From: Neoscytalidium dimidiatum
Lineage: Eukaryota > Ascomycota > Dothideomycetes > Botryosphaeriales > Botryosphaeriaceae
Length of the DNA stretch: 64,000 nucleotides
Assembly (NCBI GenBank): GCA_037367355.1
Contig: CM074698.1
Coordinates: 124,001 to 188,000, forward strand
Direction: 5' to 3'
Position numbers and translations under genes: made by a program
The notes under the pieces: generated by a model
Database searches by the model: none
Told to the model about the DNA's origin: nothing
What the model saw: only the letters and a program-made list of their open reading frames with translations
Part shown: in pieces, positions 37,253-49,495 of the stretch
How positions within the stretch are numbered: the first letter of the stretch is position 1
Layout: every line of letters begins with the position of its first letter

Positions 37253-37611
37253 GACATAGGCGCCGCACAGCTTCCCGGAAGTGGCCGTTTCCGAGCGGTC
37301 TTTCAGATCGTAACAAGCGCCAGAGTAAGGAAAGATACTGGGCTTTTGTGGGCGAGATACTTGGTGAGAGAGAGCGCTTGGGATTGGGGGCTGAGACGAA
37401 TTTCCTGTAAGGTTAACCATACGTACGAAGGGTCGTACGTGCTGAACTCAAATCAAAGCCTGGGCATGTCTTGGCGGCTAATGTTGCTAGAACAGGTTAG
37501 TCCACATGAAAACCCGCGTGGGGCCCGGGCCCGATGTGGGGTTACAGCACGGTTTCAACTGACAAGAACCTACTTTGAATGGATATAATTCAGATCTAGT
37601 GGCTGACCCAG

Positions 37612-38303
37612 TCAGACTAGAGAATCGGAAGGGGGCTGTTTACAGTACAGCATGCCTCGTGGTCCTCCACGACCGCCTCCACCACATGCTCCGTACACGC
37701 CCTTGAAGACGGCGTCCATTCTATCCGTCAACTCCCGCACCACGTGTCGCCTCTCCGCCGTCCTGACTCTCTTCCACCGCTCAGAATTAGCTTCCATAGC
37801 CTCCGCCATCGCCCGCCGCCCCCAGACTGCACTGCCACAACTGTTGCAGCGTCCATGGTAGCTGTCAAATTAGTCCGCGTCGTCGCCGAAGACATCCTTA
37901 TCCTGCAGCCATGTCGAGGAACGCCGATCTTAGGTTTCTCGGGAAGCTGTGTGCCATCCGCAAGAGGTACGTCCTTGAGCACGACTCGGTTATATGCGGC
38001 TAAAGGGGAGTTCTCTAGTTGGGCGTCCCCAGGTACACGCTGATGCCTGCTTACGCACACCAGTGGGACGAATCCATCGGCATGGGTCCATCCTCTCTCA
38101 TTATTGAAGCAATTCTCACCGAGTCGGTAAACTCGGATGACAATACGCTCCACTGCAAACTTTTGACGCAGCGGCAATTGCTTGACTTGCTTTCTAGTCA
38201 GCCTAAAGTCTTCTTTAAACCCTCCTTGCATGTCATCCTCACCTCGCACTACTGAGAGGTTACTTGAATAGAAATCACGCGAGAGGAACCTTCGGATAAG
38301 CAA
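37612..38303 (-). other. Weak ORF region, not recognised
   Basis: Two overlapping minus-strand frames (38,303-37,728, 191 codons, and 37,809-37,612) have modest coding character. A segment FKEDFRLTRKQVKQL faintly recalls the N-terminus of PIF/Harbinger-type transposases, and ERRHVVRELTDRMDAVFKGV could be helical. I see no catalytic motif and no convincing splice joining the frames. It may be a decayed DNA transposon or chance. The remaining 37,253-37,611 and 38,304-38,513 hold nothing I can name. Confidence 0.2.
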
Positions 38304-38513
38304 TAGGAAATTTCTCTATTTTTCGACTACGCACGTCTGATTCCGATCTCATAGCATTAAGCCGGAAGAAAGTGATACCAAGCACCGGATTCATCATCCC
38401 CATCCGTTCACTTCGGAACTTACCATAGACCTTCTTGGTGATTCCCAGAGGCATTCCTACTCCCCATTAATAATACCAACATCCTTCGATCCTATCCCCA
38501 AGGGCCCACGCCC

Positions 38514-41500
38514 TCATGCAACCTTCCTTGGCCTCCCCCTCGGCCTGCCCCTAGGCCTGCCCCTTCCCCTTCCCCTTCCGCCGACTCCGCCCCTCGCGGG
38601 CGACGTCTGCGTAGCCCTCGCCGGAATCTCGCCCCTATCATCATCTTCTTCACTCTCATCCGACGGGTCGCTCAGATGCAGCGCGCCACCCACATACCGC
38701 CTCTTATTCACCGGCGTGAAGCCCGTCGTCATCACAGCCGGAGCAGCGGCCTTCGCCTCCGTCGATAACGTAGCAGCAGCGGTACCAGCGCCAGAAGAAG
38801 CCAGAGGAGGGGCTGGCGTAGCGGACGCGGACGCAGAGACATTCCGCCTAAGCCCAGCGGCAGCGACGATCTTGATCTTCTTGCCGCGGCTGGAGAGGAT
38901 GCTCGGCCTACCTATGGGAGGACGACTCGGGGGTGCGGCAGACGAGGTGGTAGCCGCATTGCCATTCGTTGCCTGCATGGGGGCGACGGGCGCTTCTACG
39001 CGCTTCGGAGGAGTGGACGAAGGGGCGGGCGCATCGCTGGAGCCATCGAGCTGGTCGTGATGATCGTCTTCTTCGTTGTCGTCACCGTCGACCCAGCGGG
39101 CGGCTTGGAGTTTCGCCAGGCGGTTGTTTTCTTCTTCGAGGGCGCGGTGGCGGGCCTCTGCTTCTGCTCGCTCACGCTCCTTCCGCTTGTCGGCCTCGCT
39201 GATGGTCGGTTGGCGGTTCATGGGGGCGACCGGTTGGGACTGTTGCGATGGCTGCTCCTTGTCGCTCGACTCCTCCGAATTGTCGCCTTCTGAGATGACC
39301 TCGATATCACCGGTGGATGCTCGAACAGGCTTCAATCCGGAGGGTCGTATGTGAGCACCGGCGGAGCGAGCTGGCAGCGTCACCCGTCTCCGATTGTGAC
39401 GAGAATGCACCCTCCCGTCCTTCCAGTCCTCTGGGAGTTGGACAAGGTCGTCACTGTTCTCGCGCCGACGACGCTGCCGCGGAGCGTAATGCTCATCTTC
39501 CGAGTCCGGGTCCTCCTCGTCTTCTTCGGAGCCGATGTCGATCTCCTCGTAACGCTTCTTCGCAGGACCTTTTCTCTTAACTTCGCCTCTCCTGATGTTA
39601 AAGTCCTCGTCATCTTCGAGAGCGACTCTAGCTTTGCTGGATTTCTTTTTGACGCCGTTAGTAGCCGCTGGCACCTGGCCCTTCGGATCAGCAACATCAG
39701 ATCGAATGATCGCCACATCATGCATTGCTGAATCTCTCGCATCGCTGTTAAGGCTAAGCTGCGCTCGGCGATGCTTGTCAAGTTCATGCTTCTTGAATTC
39801 GGCAAGCTTCTCGCTCGGGACTCGAAGCGTGACTTCAAGTTTCCGCCCCTTCATGGCACCCCAAACCTGTATGTACCGGCCATCGCGTTTTGCTTGCTCC
39901 AATTGTTGCTTCTCTTTTTGCTTCAAGAATTGCTTCGTAGCATCGCTCTTAGTCTGCGCAGACCTGGCCTTATCGGTAATTCTCCGCTTCTTCGAAGACT
40001 GGATCAGCTTGATATGGTCTTCCGTATCCTCGCGTCTGCGCTTGGCTGAACTCATGAAGATCTGAGCAGCGTCGCCATCAATCTCAGGATACAGGGAGTT
40101 GCCATCCGCATCCGCACCATCATACAGGCCAGAACCATTCCCCTGGTCTTGAGCGACAAAGAACGGGGGGTCAACATTTCGCGGCCTGACACCATCCAGC
40201 ATAGCCGAAGGTCCTGGAAGGGCACCACCATCAGGACCGGAACGAAGGGCGGGATCCAAAAAGCTCTCGTCCTCTACAGGCGAGTACTCAATCTGGGTCG
40301 GCCCTTCTTCATGATCGTGATGGCCTTCATCTTCATCTACGAACCGATCATCATGCGTAGGATCAGCTAGCCTGGCTCGTTCAGCCTCTTCGCGACGTCG
40401 TTGAAGCCTAGCGGTTTCTGTCGGGGCTGCGTCTTCATCCCGGAGCCAATTGAGGTTTGACACGCTAAAGTCAACCAGAACCTCAACGCTACGAGCATCA
40501 GCAACCTTCCTCGTGTCGTGGCCCAACAAGGTTCCCGTCGGTTCATAAGGGCGCTGCCGAGGGTCTCTTCGACATGCACCAGTATTGCAGACAAGCCGGC
40601 AGTGGGGACATTGCCAGCGCGGATTCTCCATGATGGTTTGTGGCATAAGGTCGTGGGCGCGAAAGAGGGAGCCGTAGCAATACCAGAGGTCACAAGTAGT
40701 GCATTTTGCCATTTTCCATTTGGGATGCTTCTTCAGGCATGTGTGGCAGCTGGCATGATTTGCCAGCCAGGCCTTTGACCGCTTCTTTGCTGTCCGGCGG
40801 ACAGTCCCGTCTTCGTTGACAATGATCTCTTCATCGCTCTTTTCATCTTCTTTGTTTGCCTCAGGGTTAGTGTAATCCGTCCAGGGCCGCACTCTGAGCT
40901 GCTCCTGGCAAATCTGGGCAAGGGTCTTCTTTTTCAAGCTGCGTCTTTCTTCAGGGAGAGGCATCGGTGTCTTGTCGTGAAGACGTCCATGGTCGATGTC
41001 GATGACCTGTTTTCTCCACTCGTCATAGTGGTTTGTGAGGTCTTTCCACTGCCACTGCTCAACCCAGGTCAGCCCCGAAATGCAAGCGCAGCTCCTGCCC
41101 ATAGCATAACAGTCCATGCAGATATCGTAAGGCTCCTCGGTCTCGGTACCAAGAGCATAAACACAAGACTTGCAAGTCAAGAAGCGATTGAAAATATTGC
41201 CGCGGCAATATGCGCAAGTGACACAGCTGTCGTAGGGAAGGAAGTCCGGGTGTTCCTTTGGAAGATCCGGGGAGAACATTTCCGAGAGAATGATGCGCTT
41301 GTATAGCTCGAAAAGCCGTTTGAAGTCTCTCTGGACCTGGCGGACCTTTGAACTTGACCGCAAAAGTTCGGCTTGCTCAGGGCTGGCTTCGGATTGGATT
41401 TTGGCCTGCCTGAGGAGATTTGAGTACTTTACAAGGGAATAATAGACGATGGCCTTGTTCTTGTATTGCTCGTCACGGCAAACCATGCGTGCGTTTGGGA

Positions 41501-42603
41501 GAGCCTCGTTGAAGGCCATCTCGAGGGTCTCGACAGTAGTCCTGTTCCAAGCCACTTTCATAGTCCTCGTACCCCGATTCCAGACTTGGTGAGGAGCGAG
41601 TGGAGGGATGAGAATGAAGTCACCGGGACGCTGCTCTACGATGTAGGTCTTGAAAGGGGCTTTCTTCCAGGCGGCAACTTGAGCAAAGTGGTTCTCGACC
41701 TCGATGTCGTGTCCGAGAACAGAGAGCCAGTATTCGGAGACAAGGTGACGATCAGAGGTCTCGGTCATGAACCATATGGAGGAACCAGGCTTCTCGGGCT
41801 TTCCGTCTTCGCCGACATTGCCTGAGGCGTTGACCATGATATTTTGGCCGAGTGAGGCGCACATTTCGCGATGAGCGGGGGTGTAAGTCCCCTCATGGCC
41901 GATGTAGCACATCAGATTCTCAGCACGCATCTCCGGAGGCTGGCTGGACATGAGATCACCAGCGCGCGCGATTCCGCGGGCCTTTTTCCGGCCACCAGGG
42001 GCGTTCGATGCGGGTTCGTCGACGGCTCCGGGACCTCCAATATCGCCTGTGCTCTCATTCAAGTAGAAGAGGCCGCTAGGGATGTGTTCCTTCAATTTAT
42101 CATGCCAGACTTGGGGACAATCGATGTCCTTCAAGTAAATCCTCTGACGATTCTTATCCTTGTAATTATCCTTCTTCTCAAAGTACTGGTTGGTGAGAAG
42201 GCTCATGTTCCGTAGATAGTGAGCAATTGTGAGTGGCAGATCCTCCTTAGCGGTAAGGTTGCGAGCGTTCTCAACTGAGGTGGAGTAGGTGAGACGACAG
42301 CAGGCACGCACGGATGGCTCCAGGTGAGAACTTACCCTTGGCACCACAATTGGCCACGAGCCATTCGGGAGTGAAGGTCCAAGGATCGAGCAGGTCCTCG
42401 AAGCCGTCAACCACAAGAGGCTTGCCGCCAATCACAACATGCAGCAGAACGAGCTTCTCGAACTTGTCCACGCCCTGGTCCTTAATGGTGTCGACGGAGA
42501 TGCGGTCGACATACTGAAAGTTTTCGGTGTTCTCGACAAGCGCACGCACATCGAAATCGGGCGGGATGGGCTCGAAAGACGCGCGGGGGCGTTGTGCGGG
42601 CAT
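38514..42603 (-). CDS. JmjC-domain chromatin protein with 4CXXC_R1 zinc finger and AT-hook-like tail
   Basis: Two exons, 42,603-42,336 and 42,274-38,514. The 61-nt intron (gtaagt...cctcag) keeps phase and gives 1,342 aa. The N-terminal exon (FDVRALVENTENF, LVLLHVVIGGKPLVVDGF, DPWTFTPEWLVAN) is JmjN/JmjC-associated in style. JmjC core: H224-x-E226 and H318 (PPLAPHQVWN) are the expected iron ligands, with a candidate 2-oxoglutarate lysine at 329, so it may be an active dioxygenase. Cys-rich segment about 440-487. zf-4CXXC_R1 type finger about 599-661. The long disordered acidic and basic C-terminus ends in GRGRGRGRPRGRPRGRPRK, an AT-hook-like repeat. It probably acts in the nucleus as a histone lysine demethylase or a related heterochromatin regulator. 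The substrate cannot be told from sequence. Divergent from COQ2 across 576 bp. Confidence 0.88.
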
Positions 42604-43179
42604 TTCGGCGAAAATTGCGGAAGAGCGGTACAGAGACGGAGGCGAGGTCGGATCAGGACGGCGCGGTCTTGTGGCGCGATCTGGGTCTCATAGTCGCAAA
42701 GGCATGCAGAAGGTGAGCGACGCGTGAGGCACGGTCGAGAGGGCGGGAAAGCGGGAAGTTGGGCGAGCAGTGGAGCGGCGAGGGCGGAGGAGACGCGGAA
42801 ACGCAGCAGTTCAAGAAGCTCGTCGCGTGGGCGGAGAGCGCAGAGCGGAGAGCGCAGAGCGGAGGCGCAGGCGTCAAGCTTGCGCACAGACCACCACCCA
42901 GAAGAAAGTCCGCCGCGACCCGCCGCACCTTTTGCTAACTTCAACCTTTTTCTTCTCTTACTACCTGCTCTATAGGTAGCACGGTCTTCGCGTCAACCGA
43001 GCTCGGAAAAACTCACTGCAGCCGCAAATCCCGACGCTCATTCACCGCACTTTCCAATACCAGCTCGTCATCCCTGTCACCATATAAATCTCGCATAGGC
43101 CAATTCGGGGAACATTATTCTGAGAAAGAGCCGGGGATCTTCTACTTGTTTTCTTTCATTTGTCCCAATTCTTCGGGCC
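42604..43179. promoter_or_regulatory. Divergent promoter region, JmjC gene and COQ2
   Basis: 576 bp between the two start codons. It contains a short direct repeat of gcgcagagcggaga near 42,827-42,862. No clear TATA box on either side. Confidence 0.4.
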
Positions 43180-44457
43180 ATGATGCTTCTCCTCCGTACC
43201 TTGAAGCAGTCCGGCCATCATGGTTTCCGAACGACTGTCACCTCCGGATTACCATCGACCTCACTCTGCATTCGGACACCATCGGCACGCCCTCTTTTCT
43301 CCGCCAAGTCCCAAACACCATCATTAAGAAAAACCACCAGCTACCTCAACCGCCATGGACGCATACCGGTCCGCATAGTCCACACCACCAGCAACCGCAC
43401 CCAACAAGCGCGAACAACAACCGCCACCCTCCAACACCCAACGCCGCTCCCAGCCTACCAACCCCCGACGACCGGCCTCCTCTCCCGCCTCCCGCGCGCC
43501 GTGGTCCCCTACTTCGAGCTCGTCCGGTTCGACAAGCCGGTCGGGACCTACTACCTCTTCTTCCCCTGCGTCTTCAGCACGCTGCTCGCCGCGCCGCTCG
43601 CCCACCCCATCGCCCCGCCCACCGCCGTCCTCGGCACGACCCTCCTCTTCCTCACCGGCGCCCTCGTCATGCGCGGCGCCGGCTGCACCATCAACGACCT
43701 CTGGGACCGCAACCTCGACCCGCACGTCGCGCGCACGCGCCTGCGCCCCATCGCGCGCGGCGCCGTCACCCCGCTCGCCGCCGTCGCCTTCACCGGCGCG
43801 CAGCTGCTGGCGGGGCTGGCCGTGCTGCTGCAGTTCCCGCAGCCCGCCTGCTTCCTGTACGGCGCGCCCTCGCTCCTGCTCGTCGCCACGTACCCGCTCG
43901 CCAAGCGCGTCACGTACTACCCGCAGGCCGTGCTCGGCCTGACCTTCTCGTGGGGCGCGCTGATGGGCTTCCCCGCCCTGGGCGTCGACCTGCTAAGCGA
44001 CGGCGTGGCCGCCGCCGCCGCCGCCGCGGGCTGCCTGTACGCGAGCTGCGTCGCGTGGACGGTGCTGTACGACATGGTGTACGCGCACATGGACATCAAG
44101 GACGACGCCAAGGCCGGCATCAAGAGCATCGCGCTGGCGCACGAGAAGAACACCAAGGCCGTGCTGACCGGTCTGGCCGCCGTGCAGGTCGGGCTGCTGG
44201 CTGCGGCCGGGGCTGCGGCTGGAGCAGGGCCGGTGTTTTTCGCCGGCAGCGTGGGCGGCGCGGTGGCGACGCTGGGGACGATGATCTGGCGGGTGAGGCT
44301 GAAGAGCGTGGCGGATTGTTGGTGGTGGTTCAACAACGGGTGTTGGATGGTTGGCGGGGCCATTTCGGCGGGCTTGCTGGGCGAGTACGTGGCGAAGTTG
44401 TTTGGGTGGTATGGGGATGAGGCGGAGAAGGCAGAGAAGGAGGTTGCGGAGGTGTAA
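43180..44457 (+). CDS. COQ2: 4-hydroxybenzoate polyprenyltransferase, mitochondrial
   Basis: Single exon, 425 aa. UbiA-family prenyltransferase that attaches the polyprenyl tail to 4-hydroxybenzoate in ubiquinone synthesis, in the mitochondrial inner membrane. The first about 100 residues are Arg/Ser/Thr-rich and lack acidic residues, as in a mitochondrial presequence. The first aspartate-rich motif is NDLWDRNLD at 172-180 followed by RPIARG. The second is YDMVYAHMDIKDD at 297-309. Around eight hydrophobic segments follow (for example 150-165, 205-220, 250-262, 278-293, 325-350). Length is typical for fungal COQ2. GC-rich third positions create long shadow frames on both strands. ATG 43,180 is followed by a second ATG. 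Confidence 0.95.
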   Translation: MMLLLRTLKQSGHHGFRTTVTSGLPSTSLCIRTPSARPLFSAKSQTPSLRKTTSYLNRHGRIPVRIVHTTSNRTQQARTTTATLQHPTPLPAYQPPTTGLLSRLPRAVVPYFELVRFDKPVGTYYLFFPCVFSTLLAAPLAHPIAPPTAVLGTTLLFLTGALVMRGAGCTINDLWDRNLDPHVARTRLRPIARGAVTPLAAVAFTGAQLLAGLAVLLQFPQPACFLYGAPSLLLVATYPLAKRVTYYPQAVLGLTFSWGALMGFPALGVDLLSDGVAAAAAAAGCLYASCVAWTVLYDMVYAHMDIKDDAKAGIKSIALAHEKNTKAVLTGLAAVQVGLLAAAGAAAGAGPVFFAGSVGGAVATLGTMIWRVRLKSVADCWWWFNNGCWMVGGAISAGLLGEYVAKLFGWYGDEAEKAEKEVAEV

Positions 44458-44853
44458 GGACCGAGTTTCACGGTACGAGATGGAGGTCAGTGTATCTAAT
44501 CCATGTAAAATTAGCAATTCTTGCACTGTCATCAGGAAAATAATGATACCTCCTACGGGGGGAAGGCTTCAACGTATTGGTACCGATAGTATTGCCCACT
44601 TCTCCTATGGCTAATGGCAGTACGTGGGGATGAGTTTAATCCGATAGCTTGCCACAGCGCGAATATGCTCCAAACAAGCTAGAGTCTGCTGAAAATTTCA
44701 AATAGTTGAGATGAGCAGAAGATGGTGGTGAATGAAAGCTCACTGACAAGGGAGCAGCCCGAAGAGGCTGGCGTTGATAGACGGGGCTGCCCAGGCTTTA
44801 GAATCTCAGCATATACTGGTGTAAGAAATGAAGGTGGAGCATACTATGTATTT
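44458..44853. other. Intergenic, COQ2 to HET pseudogene (tail to tail)
   Basis: About 400 bp holding the two 3' flanks. No gene or repeat seen. Confidence 0.4.
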
Positions 44854-46426
44854 TCACACTATACTTCCCAGCGCACAAAGCCCTTCAGAAGTAGTTTCAG
44901 GCGTTTCGACTTTTTTTAACCCAACATACTTGCAACGCAGATTCCGTGTGGAAGTAATCATACGATGAATATATGTGCCATAGGTGCTCAGAAACCAGTC
45001 CCTTCCATATACCTCGACTATTCCAGTTCTTTTAAAACAATCTTGTTCCCCATCAACAGCCTCTAGAACTTTCGTAATTACGTTTGAACCCGTATTGCAT
45101 TCTCGACTCATCGATCCGTGCATATCCAGTAGCCCGATTGGCATCATTAAAGACCACGTCGTTTAAGAAACGGATTCTCTTTCGTAAACGCAAGGCCCGT
45201 AGCGTAATCTTGCCATCAGCGTTGATTACCAACTTCTCGTATAGCTTGCCACGGTTCAGATCAACTATTAATGGATCTCGGGGAGTTATAAAGTTGACTT
45301 GACTGTCAGTGGGTTCCCAAGGGCAAGAGGGAACTCCCAGTGATTTCAGCTCCATTGGCCGTGAAAGGTTATGTGATGCCCTCTTCCATAAAAGCTGGGC
45401 GGGCATCTTCCTGCACCACGAACCGAACACGCAAGTATCGGCCCGGATGCCTTTTTCCATCTCCCTGGTCAGCCCCTTGATGGCGACGAGTTTGTCGGTA
45501 ATGTAGGTCATTTTCCGTGTCGAATATCTGCTCACCATAACCTCCCACTTGTCGTACAGCAGAGAGGCAAAGGATCGGCTTGACATTTTCCGACCCACTT
45601 GACACATAGAAGGGTGAGTGAAGTCGGAGCCACCATGTAGTGACACTTCCGCTTTCTGTTCAGTACGGCATGCCCATACAAGCTGCTCTCTCGCATAGTG
45701 GATTATCCTGGGTGATAGACTCCATTCTTGGGTTATACAAGCACGCTGTGCCAGCGGGCCGAGCGCTGGCTCTTTAAGGCTTGCCCTCACTGTATATTTC
45801 GCGGAGATAAAGAACCTTTCCAGCCGGGAATGCTCGCCAGCCTGAGGAGCAGGAGCGGGTACTACCTCACCTCCACGGCATCGAAGTGAGGCCGTTCAAG
45901 GAAACAGCCTTCCGATCCGTCCATAGCTCCGCTCGCCGAGATCGTCAACAGAGATTTTCGGCAAATGGACCCCGTGGTATCTGATTCCTTTTTCCAGTCC
46001 TCAGTGTCGTCCTGCACGATGCATAGAGAATCGATCCACAGGTACCTGATTCCGAGTCTGCGCGTTATGAGCAACGCATCCATATAGGGCTTCGACAGTT
46101 TCGAAAACCCGTCTTCTAGATGATGCCGGATATTCCTACGGGTCATCATCGGCGGATGATTCTGCAAGTTTCCCCAGCAGTGGCTGAGAGTCGCGTAATG
46201 TGCTTTCTTGCCCATCTTGCGCCCCTTGATCAACCTCGGCAGCCTTTCCTCACCATCACCTACATCTACTATTCGGGAGGGGAGGAGAGGGAAGTTCACA
46301 TAAAGAGCGAAATCCTGCGAAATCCACACCACAGTACGAATGTTTCTCCTTGCACTCCGCCAGCCAGTGCTTTATCAGATCGTAAGCTTCGCCAGAATCA
46401 GCCACTGTTGCTGGGAGCCGACACAT
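44854..46426 (-). pseudogene. HET-domain protein (heterokaryon incompatibility family), frame-broken
   Basis: Reading leftward from an ATG at 46,426, frame one gives DSGEAYDLIKHWLAECKEKH, then must shift by one near 46,300 to LLPSRIVDVGDGEERLPRL. The HET signature follows: YATLSHCWG, then LGIRYLWIDSLCIVQDD and a mutated KSLLTISA. A second shift is needed near 45,850-45,880 to reach the usual EPALGPLAQRACITQEWSLSPRIIHYA block (Cys where Trp is common). A third near 45,100-45,150 reaches VDGEQDCFKRTGIVEVYGRDWF. None of the gaps looks like a usable intron. HET proteins trigger cell death between incompatible strains and often decay. Best read as a pseudogene, possibly also 5' truncated. Confidence 0.8.
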
Positions 46427-47251
46427 AGGCGATAGTTAGTGTCTGATGTTGCTCGATTCATGATGACTGTATGATATAGGCGGTCGCAGAACGCCCGGTT
46501 CGACGTAGAGCCACAGCTGTGTGTGTACCATTTATTTTTAACCTAAGCGGTTGTCTTTGAATTTGACTTTGACAACTATTACGCCCTGTCGTAATGTGCC
46601 GACGATCGTCAGTGACGAGCATAACCCCTCGTAAAGATGTAGCCAGCCTGTCGCAGGGCTCGTCTTACGGGGTGGCGAGTTGGATACTGTGTCGAGGGGT
46701 TTAAACACTCGGAGATTGGTTGTAATAAGACCGCATAGCGGACGTCTGGTTGCCGATAGTAAAAGCTGGCACGCGCCCTGAAGATGTTAATATTCCTAGG
46801 GACCGGGCTTTGTGAGGTTTCCGGAGTTGGCGAGGCCCAAGCAGGCAGCAGCACAGAGACCCGTCATGTCTGCTGGCAGCGTATTGACTTTTTGAGGAAT
46901 TGCTGGGTCCACGCAATTTAGTGCAAGGAAGCGTGCGATTTATGAGATGCGTGAAGATGGATGCAATGGACTGTCCTTCACAGCTGAAAAGTACAAATAG
47001 TTCGCAGCATAGTCGTTAAGAAAGCTTGATGAAAGGAAAACATAGGCATCGTGCTTCACGACCACATACTCGCTTGTTCTTGGACGCTCGAATTTGTCTC
47101 CTCCCCAATATTCACACTCTTCTGCTGTCCACCCAAGCCAGAACCATCCACTCCAGATGCGCGTTTCACACTACGGGGCGCTGCGCATACACTATATGGC
47201 TGTAGCATCGAGAGTCAGTCAAGCTTCCCCGGTCACAAGACCAGGTGAGAC
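46427..47251. other. Intergenic, no gene seen
   Basis: About 825 bp. Short open frames here have no domain-like content. Tract ttatttttaacc and similar AT-rich patches near 46,530 only. Confidence 0.4.
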
Positions 47252-48428
47252 CTACAAATTCAACTGCCTATGCCTCTCCTTCTTCAGGGCATCCTTCCTA
47301 ACCTGCTCGAGGAAGACCTGCACCTCGTCGGCGGTCCAGCCCAGCACCCTCGTGAACAGGCCGATGGAAAACGCCTCCATACCTTCCATAAACTGCACCT
47401 GGTTGATCGCGCCGGACTTTTTCTATTCGTCAAAACACTCCAGTCAGCCTCTTCGGCGTTACGAGCGTAGGGACGGCAGGAATGAAGAACGGATTGCTCA
47501 CGTGTTTCTCATTCTTCGCCCACATCCCGAACGGCACGACGCGCCACTCGTGCTTCACGTTCACGAAGCCGGCATCCTTCACCCAGCCCTCCAGGCGCGG
47601 GCCGGGGCGGGCGGTCCGGCCGATCTTGTCGGTGCCCTCGACCAGGTACTGATGCAGGCGCAGCACGGCGTCGTCGTCGGGCATGGAGCCGTCGGTCGAG
47701 TAGGGCAGCAGGTCCCAGTCGGAGCACTCGAGCCAGCCGCCGGGGGCCAGGTTGTCGTAGCAGCGGCGCAGCAGGGCGGGCCAGTCGCGGATGCTCCCGG
47801 CCATGTAGCGCACGTGGATGAGGTCGAAGGGCGGGCGCTCCGGCCAGTCGGCCTCGACGTCGTCGACCTCGAAGGAGACGTTCGGCGGGACCCAGCGCGG
47901 CTGGATGGGGCTGAAGTCGTTGCCGATGACCTCGGCGTCCGGGTGCTCGTCGCCCACCAGCACCGCCCACAGGCCCGTCCCGGTGCCGACGTCGAGCACG
48001 CGGCGCGGCGTGACGGGCGCGAAGAAGAGCCGGTCGTCCTTGATGACGGAGTGCAGCGCGTGCACCATGTCCAGCCGGTCCTGCTCCTTCTCGTCGTTCG
48101 GGAAGTGGTAGGTGCCTTCCCTGTAGGCGTGGAAGCGGCGGCCGTGGACCCAGGGGTAGGCCTCGACGCTGGAGGCTATGGAGGTGGTGTAGCTCTTGCT
48201 GCGGGGCGGGGGAGGTGAGCAATTGGCAAATCAGCGTTGAGAGGTGCGGAAGTGCGGCACGGACAGATCATCGCCGTATGCAGAGTCGCCTCCCCCTTGA
48301 AGCTGTGATCCTTTGCTCTTAGTACACTTGCGAAGAGAGCGAAAGGGATACGGTTGTATATCACAGGCGTAGCATGAGTAACCTACCGTCTCATCAACTT
48401 CAATGGTCGCTTGAGCCGGGGCTGCCAT
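47252..48428 (-). CDS. LaeA-like SAM-dependent methyltransferase
   Basis: Four exons: 48,428-48,387, 48,302-48,265, 48,198-47,502, 47,422-47,252. They give 315 aa with continuous phase. Exon 2 (DSAYGDDL) is small, and its donor (gtccgt) is the least certain choice. The N-terminus SKSYTTSIASSV, GRRFHAYREGTYHFPNDE, DRLD is the usual lead-in of fungal LaeA-like enzymes. SAM motif I is VLDVGTGTGLWAV at about 94-106. Later motifs: PNVSFEVDDVEADW, FDLIHVRYMAGS and NLAPGGWLECSDWD. The last exon adds the characteristic FTRVLGWTADEVQVFLEQVRKD. Members of this large family include LaeA, a regulator of secondary metabolism, but most have unknown substrates, so no gene symbol is given. Confidence 0.88.
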
Positions 48429-49495
48429 TGGTGCCGACAGGAGAAAGTTCTGAGGCCAAGATATAGGAAAAGAGAACAAAAAAGCAAAAAGGCAGGGAAG
48501 CGATCAATGGCAGGCGGGAAGAGCCGGGGTTTATAGGCAAAAGAGCAGCTGTCGTGTCTGCGACTCGGCGGCGGAGGCCAGTGCCGTATAGGTGGGTTCT
48601 GGCTGTGGCACAGCTCGGGCACAGAGTTGAGATGGGGAGACGGCTCCGATCGGCCTGCTTGGCGGGGCAGGTGCCAGAGGCGCGAGGCGTGGACGGATGT
48701 CGTGCTGATCCCGATATAGTGGCTCGCCGATTGGTTTGGTTGTTAACGCGCGGACGTGAGGCGCGAGGCCTGGTTTGTTTCCCCGGGAGAGTCTGCAGGG
48801 CAGGAGAGCGTGGAAAGCTTAATCGAGTGACGATCAGTCGATCTGCGATGGGGAGCATTCATCAGACTGCCGTCTCGCGCGAGGCAACTATCTGCTGGCG
48901 AGACATTGTCACCGCTCGTCTGGGCGTTGGATGGCAGGGAAAAGCGCGAGGTTCCACCCGAACCCGGAGACGCGCGGAGGTCAAGAAAAAAGAGAAGCAG
49001 AATAGGATAGCTGCAGCTGTAGCGGAACTTGCCCGCGGCGCCACCCCGCCGTCCCTGGCCCGCAATTCATCCGCTGCTGTGCCCCATGGGCTCGCTCCGA
49101 TGCTCCCTGCTCCCCTGCTCCCCTGCTCCCTTCTGATAAACCTGCTGCCCCTCTTCAAGCCCGTGCTGATCGTCTCACTCACGTTCGCAAGGCTGCTGCT
49201 GCTGGTGCTGCTGGCAGATATCTGTCCAGCTATCTCAAGCTTCCAACAAGCCATGTCTCTATATCAGTCGCGCTACAGGAGTGGGGTAGGAGACGCACGT
49301 CATTCGTCTGCTTGATGATCCCCCCCCCCCCCCGCTCTCTCGAATTGATAAAAAAGCACAGCTTCCCGCAGCTCTCAAAACGACGGAGACACACTTCACT
49401 CACTCACTCATCCACCTGCCCGCTCAACCTCCAACACTCACCAGCTCACTTCCCTATTCACCCACTACCAAGAAAACAACACCCCACCTCTCACA
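48429..49495. promoter_or_regulatory. Divergent promoter region, methyltransferase and alpha/beta hydrolase
   Basis: 1,067 bp. A run of 14 C lies at 49,320-49,333 and CT/CA-rich pyrimidine tracts at 49,385-49,495 lead into the hydrolase ATG. A long plus-strand open frame (48,554-49,315) has no protein-like features and is rejected. Confidence 0.4.

Noticed and set aside
43146..44420. 424-codon Pro/Arg-rich frame
   Set aside because: Shadow of COQ2 in another frame, caused by GC-rich third positions.
48554..49315. 253-codon plus-strand frame between the methyltransferase and hydrolase genes
   Set aside because: Low-information Arg/Ala/Leu composition, no motif, no splice context. More likely promoter sequence.
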